From Hyphomicrobiales bacterium (GTDB taxonomy: Bacteria > Pseudomonadota > Alphaproteobacteria > Rhizobiales > JAJFHB01), in NCBI GenBank assembly GCA_021775795.1, contig JAJFHB010000482.1:1-10153 (forward strand): 10,153 nucleotides of DNA, given 5' to 3'. Every line of letters starts with the position of its first letter. Within the stretch, counting starts at the first letter, position 1. A program made the position numbers and the translations under genes. The notes below the pieces were generated by a model. That model saw only the letters and a list, made by a program, of their open reading frames with translations, searched no databases and was not told the DNA's origin. Of this stretch, positions 1 to 6,601 are shown in pieces.

Positions 1-321
1 CCAACCGCCAAGCGCTTCGACCTGCGCTTTTTCCTCTTCGGTCAGGAATTTTTCCGTCAGGGCCTGCAGCCATTCTTCTGGAAGCTCGTAAAGTTGCTCC
101 TCAGAAAGTGCTTCAAGGCCTTTGAAAACATGTCCGAAAACCCGGTCAAACTTGTCCAGGTTGCGCTCATCTTTTACCAGGGTGATACGGGCGAGATAGT
201 AAAAATCCTCGACTTTACCTTCTGCCAAACCAGCATCCATAGCCTCCATCAGGGTCAGGTATTCGCGTAATGTGACGGGGAGGCTCGCTTTTTTGAGCTC
301 ATGAAAGAAGTTGACGAACAT
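1..321 (-). CDS. CoxE-like VWA-domain protein, N-terminal fragment
   Basis: Reading from an ATG at 321 down to base 1 gives 107 codons with no stop, so the gene continues past the left edge. The fragment opens MFVNFFHELKKASLPVTLRE and then has segments such as EDFYYLARITLVKDERNLDKF and FDRVFGHVFKGLE. I recognise these as the conserved N-terminus of the CoxE-like VWA family. In that family the VWA (metal-ion adhesion) domain lies further towards the C-terminus, outside this window. Such proteins usually pair with a MoxR/CoxD-type AAA+ ATPase and are thought to act in maturation of metalloenzymes or other complexes; that partner would lie off the left edge or elsewhere. Only a weak AGGA lies about 10 bases before the ATG. 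The start is nevertheless supported because the conserved segment begins at once. The family call is fairly sure, the exact role is not. Confidence 0.85.
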   Translation of the reverse strand, partial: MFVNFFHELKKASLPVTLREYLTLMEAMDAGLAEGKVEDFYYLARITLVKDERNLDKFDRVFGHVFKGLEALSEEQLYELPEEWLQALTEKFLTEEEKAQVEALGGW

Positions 322-514
322 AGACGTGCTGTCCTGATGGGTGATCTGACTTGTTGCGCGAAAACTAGCCCGTTATGCGGAAAAGGCAAGCACATCGACC
401 TGCAAGCGCACCCAGATCTCCGGGTTCTGGTGTTTGGCTTGTCCATCCTTGTGCAAATGCTCTAGGTTGGCGCGGCGATCGCACAAGAAACTCTCGCTCA
501 GACAAGGACGATGA
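322..514. promoter_or_regulatory. Divergent intergenic region, promoters for both flanks
   Basis: This spacer separates the minus-strand VWA gene from the plus-strand pentapeptide-repeat gene, so promoters for both must lie here or very near. I found no convincing sigma-70 type pair and no clear operator. The only firm element is the AAGGA ribosome binding site at 504-508, six bases before the ATG at 515. Open reading frames crossing it are antisense shadows of the pentapeptide gene. Confidence 0.4.
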
Positions 515-1105
515 ATGAAACGATTGCCCTCAGCAGTATTTTTGACAGCCCTCTTCGTTGCATCACCTGTATCGGCTTTCACAGTCGCGCATCTGAATTT
601 GCTGGCAGAGACCAACCGCTGCCAACGATGTGATTTTGAAGGGGCTGATCTATCAGGAATGTCCCTGACGAATGCCGTTCTTACGGCAGCCAATTTTGAT
701 GATGCTAATCTTGAAGGCGCCATCTTGATGTTTGCGCATATGACCGGCGCGAGCTTCAAAAGGGCAAACCTGGATGCAGCTCTTCTCATTGATGCAGATC
801 TGACGACGACGTCATTTCATAACGCCAGTCTAGTTGATGCCAATCTTGCCGAATCCAGCCTGGCGAACGCCAAGTTTAACGGGGCGGATTTGACCAACGC
901 CAACCTGCGCGATGCTTTGCTGTTGAGCGTTGATCTGACGGACGCAAATATGACCGGTGCGAACCTCACCGGGGCAAACCTGACGGGGGCCATTCTCATC
1001 AACGTCGACCTGTCTGATGCGGACATTACCGATGCTCGTTTCACCAGCGCCTATATCTGCAATGTGACCATGCCTGACGGAACGGTCTCCGTGGACGGCT
1101 GTTAA
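515..1105 (+). CDS. Secreted pentapeptide-repeat protein
   Basis: The 196-residue product has a Sec-type signal peptide (about residues 1-21, MKR then a hydrophobic core ending in PVSA), so it should be periplasmic or secreted. The rest is almost entirely pentapeptide repeats of the A(D/N)LxX kind. The central hydrophobic residue (L/F/M/I) recurs every five residues from F41 to I181 without a break, giving 29 repeats, or about seven coils of a right-handed quadrilateral beta-helix. The ends carry Cys pairs: C36 and C39 just before the helix, C182 and C196 after it. The C-terminal MPDG...DGC tail resembles that of other exported proteins of this type. The ATG at 515 is chosen over one at 511, which is in another frame, because AAGGA lies six bases upstream. 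The fold is secure; the function is unknown, as for most of the family. The gene converges on the small secreted-protein gene downstream. Confidence 0.95.
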   Translation: MKRLPSAVFLTALFVASPVSAFTVAHLNLLAETNRCQRCDFEGADLSGMSLTNAVLTAANFDDANLEGAILMFAHMTGASFKRANLDAALLIDADLTTTSFHNASLVDANLAESSLANAKFNGADLTNANLRDALLLSVDLTDANMTGANLTGANLTGAILINVDLSDADITDARFTSAYICNVTMPDGTVSVDGC

Positions 1106-1157
1106 AGTGTTTGACGGCGCCTATTCGGCTCTTCGAGCAATGCGCAATGCATTCTTG

Positions 1158-1574
1158 TCACTCGGCATTTTGCATAATTGAGGTTCCCAACTGAATCTCA
1201 AAACTGCCGTTGCTTGGCGAAGGCCTTGGGCAATCAGGATGGCTTTGATTTGAGCAATCCAGGGCAGCCGCAGTGCCTCCTGTATCAGAACCCTGGGACA
1301 GAGTGTTGCCACCATTATCCTGAGCCTGATTGTTCTGTTGCCTTTGCCCGTTTGATTCATCTGTATTGGACTGTGCCAGCAATACAGTGGAGGACCACTG
1401 GGTCGTTGTCTGATGCGACAGCAAACTGGATATCGGCCCGGACTGATCCTGTATGGATGGCACCGCGAAACCATCGTCACTGCCCACCGTTGCTAATGCA
1501 GGCGATGCGCACAGGCTTGAGAATGCCATCATCGTTGACAGGGCAACGATGCCTGCGAGAGTTGCTGGTTTCAT
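1158..1574 (-). CDS. Small secreted Q/N/S/G-rich hypothetical protein
   Basis: I do not recognise a family. Read from the ATG at 1574, the frame gives 138 residues. Residues 1-28 look like a Sec signal peptide (MKP, then a hydrophobic stretch, cleavage after SPALA). The mature part is low-complexity and hydrophilic: residues 68-102 are rich in Q, N, S, G and D, followed by two cysteines (C107, C115) and a short Pro/Ser segment. The frame stays open upstream to 1748, but an AGGT-type ribosome binding site lies about nine bases before 1574. The signal peptide begins exactly there, so the shorter form is preferred. There is no good lipobox at the signal-peptide cysteine (SSLC), so a lipoprotein is unlikely. 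A competing plus-strand frame (1178-1690) shows no signal or motif. This may be a fast-evolving exported protein, and it could still be a chance open frame. Confidence 0.55.
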   Translation of the reverse strand: MKPATLAGIVALSTMMAFSSLCASPALATVGSDDGFAVPSIQDQSGPISSLLSHQTTTQWSSTVLLAQSNTDESNGQRQQNNQAQDNGGNTLSQGSDTGGTAAALDCSNQSHPDCPRPSPSNGSFEIQLGTSIMQNAE

Positions 1575-1734
1575 GGGTTTATTACCTGTTTCTGTGTGTT
1601 TCAGCCCAGCATGGGGCGGCAATACGTCTGCTTGGTAGCCACAAAAATGGTGATTTGGTGCGCATAATGCAAGTCTGTGACTGTGGTTGAGGGGTTTGCG
1701 GTCAGTGGGACCTGACTCAGGCTGAGGGGCGGAC
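1575..1734. promoter_or_regulatory. Divergent intergenic region between secreted-protein and EEP genes
   Basis: The spacer must hold the start signals for the minus-strand secreted protein and the plus-strand endonuclease/phosphatase-fold gene. A GAGGGGCGG ribosome binding stretch at 1724-1732 sits just before the ATG at 1735. No promoter pair with good spacing stood out; TTGGTA at 1632 and CATAAT at 1663 are 25 bases apart, too far. Confidence 0.35.
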
Positions 1735-3006
1735 ATGGCAAAATTCAAAGCGTCTGAATGGCAAATGATCCGAGAAACGCTGAATGCGGACCCGGTTCGC
1801 TATGGCCTGCCCGCACGGGTTTATGGCTCCGTGGTGGCAGCCTCGGCAAATGTGCGCAAACTGGGCGCGAAGGCAAAACGCGACCGCCACACCTGGCAGT
1901 TCTTTGCTGACGTGTTCCGTCACTTTGATCTTCTGGCGGTGCAGGAAGTCCTCGAGGACATGGAAGGGCTCTATCACCTCAAGGATCTGATGGGGCCGCA
2001 GTTCGAGATGATCGTTTCGGATACAACCGGCTCGTTTCCAAACGAGGGGGGGCTCGCTGAGCGCCTTGCATTTATCTACAACCGCAACATGGTGGAGAGG
2101 ACCGGGCTGGTGACTGATGTTACCTATGATCGCTCCAAGGTCCTGCAGATCATCGGTAGTAATGTCGACCCAATCAGGGATGCGGTGGAAAAAGCCAAGA
2201 CCAATGCGGATTACAAAAGGAAGTTCAAGAAATTCGAAGTGGAGCTCGAAAGGGCCCGCCTGGAAGGCAAGAAGGAGCCCACGCCTCCTGTTCTACCGGT
2301 AAAGATGCCGGTTTTCGTATCGTTCATCAGAACGCCGTTTGCCGTTATGTTCGACATTGTCGGTCATCCGGGGGCTGAGCGTTACACCTTCCTTGCGGTC
2401 AACGCTCACCTGTTTTTTGGCAATTTTATCGACTACCGGCGCCAGGAATTCAATGCTCTTCTGAGCTGGGTGCTGGGGCGGGTTCAGGAGCGCCCGTCGG
2501 GACAGCCTCTCAATATTGTTCTCCTTGGCGATCTCAACCTCGACTTCGACAACCCGCGCAACGATCGCGGCCGCATTCTCGCGTTCATTGAAGGTCTCAA
2601 CAGAATGGGCGGCACGCAGGTCGACGTCCATTTCCCGTTCCTTCATCCGCATCCGATCGTCGCTGGCCAGCAGCTGATGGGAAGCGATGGCCGGGTTTTG
2701 CAGACCCATGCGCGCCTCAGCGAGACTTTCGACCAGATCGGCATATTCTCCCGCGACCCACGCCTGAAACGCCTTGCTGATGCGCCGGTTGGCATGGCGC
2801 CAACCGGGCCGGACTTTGGTGTCTTCGACTTCGTCAATCTGTTTGCTGAAACACTTGAAGGTGCAGCCTACGATTCTCTGTCAGCGGCAAAACAGAAAGC
2901 GCTTATCAAGCGTTTCGAGCACGCTGTGAGCGATCACATGCCGTTGTGGTACCGCCTGCCACTACCGGACGTTCCTGAAGGCATGTCCGTTCACGCTCCC
3001 GATTGA
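1735..3006 (+). CDS. Endonuclease/exonuclease/phosphatase (DNase I-fold) family protein
   Basis: The 423-residue product carries the metal-dependent DNase I-fold motifs in order. QE (Q70-E71, in LLAVQEV) is the metal-binding glutamate. ERLAFIY (109-115) is the usual core strand, and NAH (223-225) holds a conserved histidine. GDLN (265-268) holds the catalytic Asp and Asn. FDQIGIF (332-338) and SDH (399-401) complete the site with the general-base histidine. All expected catalytic residues are present, so it should be an active phosphodiesterase or phosphatase; the substrate (DNA, RNA, lipid or sugar phosphate) cannot be read from the sequence. Residues about 145-190 are a highly charged, Lys/Glu-rich insertion, probably a helical hairpin, between two core strands. 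There is no signal peptide, so it is likely cytoplasmic. A GAGGGGCGG site supports the ATG start. It appears to be a single-gene unit, with a hairpin right after its stop. Confidence 0.9.
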   Translation: MAKFKASEWQMIRETLNADPVRYGLPARVYGSVVAASANVRKLGAKAKRDRHTWQFFADVFRHFDLLAVQEVLEDMEGLYHLKDLMGPQFEMIVSDTTGSFPNEGGLAERLAFIYNRNMVERTGLVTDVTYDRSKVLQIIGSNVDPIRDAVEKAKTNADYKRKFKKFEVELERARLEGKKEPTPPVLPVKMPVFVSFIRTPFAVMFDIVGHPGAERYTFLAVNAHLFFGNFIDYRRQEFNALLSWVLGRVQERPSGQPLNIVLLGDLNLDFDNPRNDRGRILAFIEGLNRMGGTQVDVHFPFLHPHPIVAGQQLMGSDGRVLQTHARLSETFDQIGIFSRDPRLKRLADAPVGMAPTGPDFGVFDFVNLFAETLEGAAYDSLSAAKQKALIKRFEHAVSDHMPLWYRLPLPDVPEGMSVHAPD

Positions 3007-3027
3007 CGATTGGATTGCTGCCAATCG
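3007..3027 (+). terminator. Hairpin immediately after the EEP gene
   Basis: CGATTGG (3007-3013) and CCAATCG (3021-3027) form a perfect 7-bp stem with a 7-base loop, starting one base after the stop codon. The following bases hold only a short TTT, so it is a weak intrinsic terminator at best, or an mRNA 3'-end stabiliser. About 130 further bases before the next gene show no other feature I can support. Confidence 0.5.
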
Positions 3028-3158
3028 CGAGTGTTTGATGGGGCTAGATTGGCGCGCCCGGAATGGGGTTCGGAGTGGTTGATCTATGATGCCACCGACA
3101 TGGCTGTTGTGATAGCGTACGCGAGGCAATTCAGAACAAATAGTTGGACGCGATCATA

Positions 3159-4148
3159 GTGGAAAGTAAACGGAACCCGAGCGCGGCTGCGGCATCAACC
3201 TCGACGTTTGGCACCTCCGCCTATGGCGGTGAGGGATGGCGGCAGCGCAGCAAAACCCACGCACAGGAAATAGGATCGCTCTGGGCGCCCTGCGGTATCA
3301 ATTCAGAGTGGGCGGCGCTGGAGGCTGTTCTTCTGCATCAGCCGGGCGAAGAGCTGGCGTCTTCCCATAATGACCCCTCTGCGGTCCAGATGCTGGAGCC
3401 GCTGGATCTTGGGCGTGCACAGGCCGAACATGACGCCATGGCCGAAACATACCGATCCGCCGGAGTGGATGTTCACCTCGTTTCTCCTGAAGACGTGCCG
3501 TCGCCGAACCAGATGTTTTGCGCTGATCTGTTCGTCATGACCCCGCAAGGGGCGATCCTGGCCCGACCGGCATCTGATGTCCGTGCCGGCGAGGAACGAT
3601 GGGTCGCCCGGCGGTTGGCGGACATTGGCGTGCCGATCCTGAAAACGCTCACGGGAGAGGCAACCTTCGAGGGTGCCGACCTCATGTGGTTCGACGCCAC
3701 GACCGCAATTATTGGCAGAGGCCACCGTACAAACCAGGCCGCGATTGATCAGATATCGACGGTGCTGGCCGAGATAGATGTGGCGACGCTTGTCGTCGAC
3801 ATGCCCTACGGCACAATGCACCTGATGGGGATGTTGCGCATCGTGGACAGAGATCTTGCTATCGCCTGGCCGCGCCGTACGCCCTATGCCGCAGTGAAAG
3901 CGCTTCAGGAGCGGGGGATGGATGTCGCTTTTCTGCCCGACGTGCAGGAAGCGGAACGTAACAGAGCTCTTAATTGCGTAACGCTTGCTCCCCGGCGGAT
4001 CCTGATGGTTGGCGGAAATGTGCGCACCCGGTCCTTTTACGAAGAATTGGGGATCGAATGCGTGGTGTCTCCCGCCGAAGAACTTGCAAAGGCTGCGGGA
4101 GCCATTGGCTGCCTCACAGGTGTCGTGCGCCGGGAACTTGTTGAGTGA
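3159..4148 (+). CDS. Amidinotransferase / dimethylargininase-like hydrolase
   Basis: The protein (329 residues from GTG 3159) belongs to the guanidino-group-modifying superfamily (arginine deiminase, dimethylargininase, amidinotransferase; five-bladed propeller fold). Visible family segments are PNQMFCADLF (about 116-125), TFEGADLMWF (169-178) with acidic residues E171 and D174, GRGHRTNQ (186-193), MHLMGMLRIVD with the likely catalytic His at 221, and GAIGCLTGVVRRE near the C-terminus with the nucleophilic Cys at about 318. The full Asp/Glu-His-Cys set is therefore present. Members hydrolyse or transfer the amidino group of arginine-like substrates; which reaction occurs here cannot be told. 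The start is uncertain: no ATG is available, and TTG at 3144 (five residues longer) and GTG at 3159 are both possible. GTG was preferred for a GGA ten bases upstream. The first 20 or so residues are Ala/Ser-rich and not conserved. The ArgE-like gene follows after 11 bases, so the two are very likely co-transcribed. Confidence 0.92.
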   Translation: MESKRNPSAAAASTSTFGTSAYGGEGWRQRSKTHAQEIGSLWAPCGINSEWAALEAVLLHQPGEELASSHNDPSAVQMLEPLDLGRAQAEHDAMAETYRSAGVDVHLVSPEDVPSPNQMFCADLFVMTPQGAILARPASDVRAGEERWVARRLADIGVPILKTLTGEATFEGADLMWFDATTAIIGRGHRTNQAAIDQISTVLAEIDVATLVVDMPYGTMHLMGMLRIVDRDLAIAWPRRTPYAAVKALQERGMDVAFLPDVQEAERNRALNCVTLAPRRILMVGGNVRTRSFYEELGIECVVSPAEELAKAAGAIGCLTGVVRRELVE

Positions 4149-4159
4149 AGGATACGGGG

Positions 4160-5320
4160 ATGAGTTCTGATCTCGAAAACACCATTGCAATCCTTGAGAG
4201 GCTCGTTGGCTTTCCAACCGTGTCCGGCGGCCCAACCCACGACATTCTCAACTACGTGCAGGAATATCTGTCCGGACATTGCGTGACTTCGCATCTGAGC
4301 TTTGATGAGACAGGCGAGAAGGCAAACCTGTTTGCAACGATCGGGCCCGAGATTGACGGCGGGGTTGTCCTCAACGGCCACACGGACGTTGTGCCCGTAG
4401 AAGGACAGGCGTGGTCAAGTGATCCATTCGTGCTTCGAAGAGAAGGCGGCCGTCTCTATGGCCGCGGTTCCGTTGACATGAAAGGATTTCTCGCCTGCGT
4501 TCTGGGATCGGTTCCTGGATGGAAATCTCTGGATCTGGCGCGACCTCTCCATATTGCCTTTTCGTATGATGAAGAGACTGGAGGCTATGGTCTGCCGGTT
4601 CTGCTTGAGGACATGGCTGGGCGTACCTACAGACCTTCGATTGTCATTGTCGGTGAGCCAACAGAAATGAACATCATCTCAGGTCACAAGGGCGGCTTTG
4701 AACTCACAACCGACATCACCGGGCTGGAAACCCATTCATCGATACCGAGCGCAGGCCTGAATGCCATTCATTATGCAGCCCGACTTGTTACAAAAATCGA
4801 GAATGTGGCCGACGATTTTGCATCCCGGCCGCACGAAGGCTCGCCCTTTGACCCGCCCTACGCAACACTCAATGTCGGCACCATCAAGGGTGGCACAATG
4901 CGCAATGCAACGGCTGGATACTGCAGTTTTGACTGGGAGTTGAGACCGATGCCCGGCGAAGACGGTAGTGCAGCCCTTGAAGAGATAGAGCAATATGCAA
5001 AGCAAGTGCTCGAAACCGAGATGCGGGAGCACTATCCCCAGGCGCGTATCGAGACCAAAGCGTCAGCACTGGTTCCAGCGCTAGATAACCGGACTGCTCA
5101 TGAGGCCGTTGCCTTTGTTTGTGAGATTACCGGCTTGAACAGCGAGGGCGTTGTCTCATTCGGCACTGATGGCGGATATTTCAGCGACGCCGGATTTCCA
5201 ACCGTTGTGTTTGGGCCTGGCAGCATTTCTCGTGCGCACAAACCGGATGAATACATAGAGACATCAGAACTCGCGGAAGGGCTCGCGTTCCTCCGAAAAG
5301 TGGGCGAACGGCTCACGTAA
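4160..5320 (+). CDS. argE: ArgE-like M20 deacylase (acetylornithine deacetylase family)
   Basis: This 386-residue product is an M20-family zinc hydrolase closest in pattern to acetylornithine deacetylase, which frees ornithine from N-acetylornithine. The metal and catalytic residues are all visible: H74 in NGHTDVVP, D106 in YGRGSVDMKG, the E138-E139 pair in DEETGGYG (general base plus metal ligand), E166 in VGEPTE, and H360 in GSISRAHKPDE. The central part (about 175-285) is the lid/dimerisation domain, including the HKGGFELTTDITG strand. The frame is open from GTG 4145, but AAGGA at 4148-4152 sits seven bases before the ATG at 4160, so the ATG is chosen. It follows the amidinotransferase-like gene closely. 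The context suggests it removes an acyl group from an arginine- or ornithine-type compound rather than serving core arginine synthesis. Substrate assignment to acetylornithine is by resemblance only. Confidence 0.92.
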   Translation: MSSDLENTIAILERLVGFPTVSGGPTHDILNYVQEYLSGHCVTSHLSFDETGEKANLFATIGPEIDGGVVLNGHTDVVPVEGQAWSSDPFVLRREGGRLYGRGSVDMKGFLACVLGSVPGWKSLDLARPLHIAFSYDEETGGYGLPVLLEDMAGRTYRPSIVIVGEPTEMNIISGHKGGFELTTDITGLETHSSIPSAGLNAIHYAARLVTKIENVADDFASRPHEGSPFDPPYATLNVGTIKGGTMRNATAGYCSFDWELRPMPGEDGSAALEEIEQYAKQVLETEMREHYPQARIETKASALVPALDNRTAHEAVAFVCEITGLNSEGVVSFGTDGGYFSDAGFPTVVFGPGSISRAHKPDEYIETSELAEGLAFLRKVGERLT

Positions 5321-5440
5321 CGTTGCAGCGAGTATCGGTGCCGGGGGCCGGGAAGGTGTCGTTTCGGTGCACCAGCCATCGTATGCATTGTGCCATTCCG
5401 TCTTGTGTGATTTCATATGCACGCAAGCAACAATTGAGAA

Positions 5441-5465
5441 CTCACGGCGTAATCAATTGCGTGAG
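5441..5465. promoter_or_regulatory. Inverted repeat upstream of the RHH gene, possible operator
   Basis: CTCACG (5441-5446) and CGTGAG (5460-5465) form a perfect 6-bp inverted repeat with a 13-base spacer. CAATTG occurs at 5431 and again at 5454. The site lies 26 bases before the start of a ribbon-helix-helix protein gene, a class that often autoregulates, so an operator is plausible but unproven. The rest of the 5321-5490 spacer shows nothing clear. Confidence 0.3.
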
Positions 5466-5490
5466 GTCTGTGACAGAAAGGGAGGATGCA

Positions 5491-5799
5491 ATGTGTAACG
5501 TGTTCGCTGGCCAGGATCCGGCCAACTACGCCTATGAGACACGTTCGATCCGCCTGATGGGACATGTGACCAGTGTCAGACTGGAATCGAAGTTCTGGGT
5601 CATTCTTGAGCAAATCTCTGCGGCGCAGGATATGCCAATGTCAAAATTCCTTTCTCTGCTTTACGAAGAAGCCCTTGAGATTCATGGTGAAATTTCGAAT
5701 TTTGCGTCGCTCCTTCGATGCTGCTGCCTGAATTTTCTGGATACGGAATTTGAGCATGAGCGGCTGCAGAGCGAGGCTCTGGAAGCGGCCGTTGCGTAA
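5491..5799 (+). CDS. Ribbon-helix-helix domain protein, putative regulator
   Basis: A 102-residue protein with a ribbon-helix-helix DNA-binding core: strand TSVRLE (27-32), helix A about 33-45 (ESKFWVILEQIS), turn, and helix B about 49-63 (PMSKFLSLLYEEALE). The N-terminal MCNVFAGQDPANYAYETRS and the FASLLRCCCL segment with three adjacent cysteines (77-79) are shared features of a small, widespread alphaproteobacterial RHH family that I recognise. Its target is not known. GGGAGG six bases upstream fixes the ATG at 5491; the frame is open back to about 5323, but that extension has no conserved features. The gene stands at the head of a plus-strand cluster ending in a periplasmic FAD dehydrogenase and could regulate it or itself, though no promoter evidence decides this. 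Confidence 0.9.
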   Translation: MCNVFAGQDPANYAYETRSIRLMGHVTSVRLESKFWVILEQISAAQDMPMSKFLSLLYEEALEIHGEISNFASLLRCCCLNFLDTEFEHERLQSEALEAAVA

Positions 5800-5904
5800 C
5801 TGCCAAGCCGCATTCTCGAATGTAGTAGCCGCATAATACCTCTATCCAAATAGAAGCTGTTAGCCTTCTTCCCTATGCACGTTCGTTCTCGGGGGAGGAA
5901 GTTG

Positions 5905-6213
5905 TTGGAGTTGTCACGGCGCGCTTATCTTGCGCTGGTTGCCGGTGCTTGTGGCTTGCTCAATGCCGTTCGCGTCGTGCCTGTCCATGCTGGTCGCACG
6001 AAACTTTGCAGTGAAAGCAGTTTCGTTTGCCGCACACTCGGGACCGATTGGACCTGGCTCCAGATCGACCGCCCGGGTCGGGTCGAAGATCAGCAACCAT
6101 TAGCTTTCAGACCTCCATCGACTGCTCAAAGAACCGGGCACAGTTTCGGGCAACAAGTTGCCGGTGATCTGATTGCGCTGGCGCAAGAACAGGAGATAGG
6201 GGCGAATGGCTAA
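5905..6213 (+). CDS. Candidate small Tat-signal protein, unknown function
   Basis: The stretch between the RHH and VOC genes holds an open frame that may be real. From a TTG at 5905, with a strong GGGGAGGA site about seven bases upstream, it encodes 102 residues. It begins with a twin-arginine-like motif (SRRAYLAL) and a hydrophobic run, then a possible cleavage site after PVHA. The stop at 6211-6213 overlaps the VOC start (6206) by 8 bases, as in translationally coupled genes. The remainder has two cysteines after the predicted cleavage site, no recognised domain, and ends in a helical-looking Gln/Ala segment. A longer ATG start at 5875 is possible but ignores the ribosome site. Against it: no known family, the rare start codon, and codon use no better than neutral. 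It could be a degraded gene or chance. The rest of 5800-5904 shows only a repeated CCGCAT (5810, 5829). Confidence 0.4.
   Translation: MELSRRAYLALVAGACGLLNAVRVVPVHAGRTKLCSESSFVCRTLGTDWTWLQIDRPGRVEDQQPLAFRPPSTAQRTGHSFGQQVAGDLIALAQEQEIGANG
5998..6026 (+). repeat. Inverted repeat inside the candidate Tat ORF
   Basis: ACGAAACT (5998-6005) and AGTTTCGT (6019-6026) form a perfect 8-bp inverted repeat with a 13-base loop that can add a GC pair. It could be an RNA hairpin or a protein-binding site; if the surrounding frame is not coding, it would lie in the leader of the VOC gene. Confidence 0.4.
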
Positions 6214-6601
6214 AGCCATACATATGATGGTCCGGGTGCTTGATGAAGAGCGCTCAATCGATTTCTACCAAAAAGCCTTCGGGCTGAATATTGAGGACCG
6301 ATTTGATTTCGACGGTTTCACGCTGGTTTATCTGAAAAATCCTGAGAACGATTTTGAGATCGAACTGACCGTGAACCACTCTCAGAGCGATCCTTATACC
6401 CATGGCGATGGCTACGGCCACATCGCGGTTTCGGTCGATCAGGTTGATGCGGAGCATAGCCGGTTTGAGGCCCTTGGGCTTTCGCCAACTCCGGTCAAGG
6501 AGTTCCATCGCGATGGCTCGCTGATGGCCAAGTTCTTTTTTGTGCAGGATCCCGACGGCTACAAGATCGAAGTCCTGCAACGTCATGGGCGCTACACCTG
6601 A
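6206..6601 (+). CDS. VOC-family lactoylglutathione lyase-like protein
   Basis: This 131-residue protein has two beta-alpha-beta-beta-beta modules of the vicinal oxygen chelate fold. The four metal ligands expected of a glyoxalase I are in place: H6 (in IHMMVRV), E53 (FEIELT), H72 (GHIAVSV) and E122 (YKIEVL). This spacing is very close to that of the E. coli enzyme, which has about the same length. The opening (RSIDFYQKAFGLNIEDRF) and the ending (DPDGYKIEVLQ) are typical of lactoylglutathione lyase, which turns the methylglyoxal-glutathione adduct into lactoylglutathione. A related VOC activity is possible. No signal peptide is present, so it should be cytoplasmic, unlike the two exported proteins encoded next. 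AGGAG (6191-6195) and AGGGG lie before the ATG. The gene overlaps the upstream candidate ORF by 8 bases and is 65 bases from the next gene. Confidence 0.92.
   Translation: MAKAIHMMVRVLDEERSIDFYQKAFGLNIEDRFDFDGFTLVYLKNPENDFEIELTVNHSQSDPYTHGDGYGHIAVSVDQVDAEHSRFEALGLSPTPVKEFHRDGSLMAKFFFVQDPDGYKIEVLQRHGRYT

Noticed and set aside
373..789. Minus-strand frame with repeated Ala/Ser/Leu segments antisense to the pentapeptide gene
   Set aside because: Its repetitive look comes from reading the pentapeptide repeat DNA backwards; the same applies to 817-1044.
1178..1690. Plus-strand open frame of 170 codons opposite the secreted-protein gene
   Set aside because: It starts with TTG, has no ribosome site, signal or recognisable motif. 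The opposite strand shows a signal peptide with a ribosome site.
1735..3006. Idea that the nuclease-fold gene and its secreted neighbours form a toxin or defence system
   Set aside because: The nuclease-fold protein has no signal peptide, no immunity-like partner and no mobile or defence genes nearby; the neighbours are on separate, divergent or convergent units.
3303..4235. Minus-strand open frame of 310 codons across the amidinotransferase gene
   Set aside because: The plus strand has the complete catalytic motif set of a known family; this long frame is a mirror of its codon composition, with His/Arg-rich nonsense-like content.
5323..5490. N-terminal extension of the RHH protein to 158 residues
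   Set aside because: The extension lacks conserved features and has no ribosome site, while GGGAGG sits directly before the ATG at 5491, where the family's conserved N-terminus begins.
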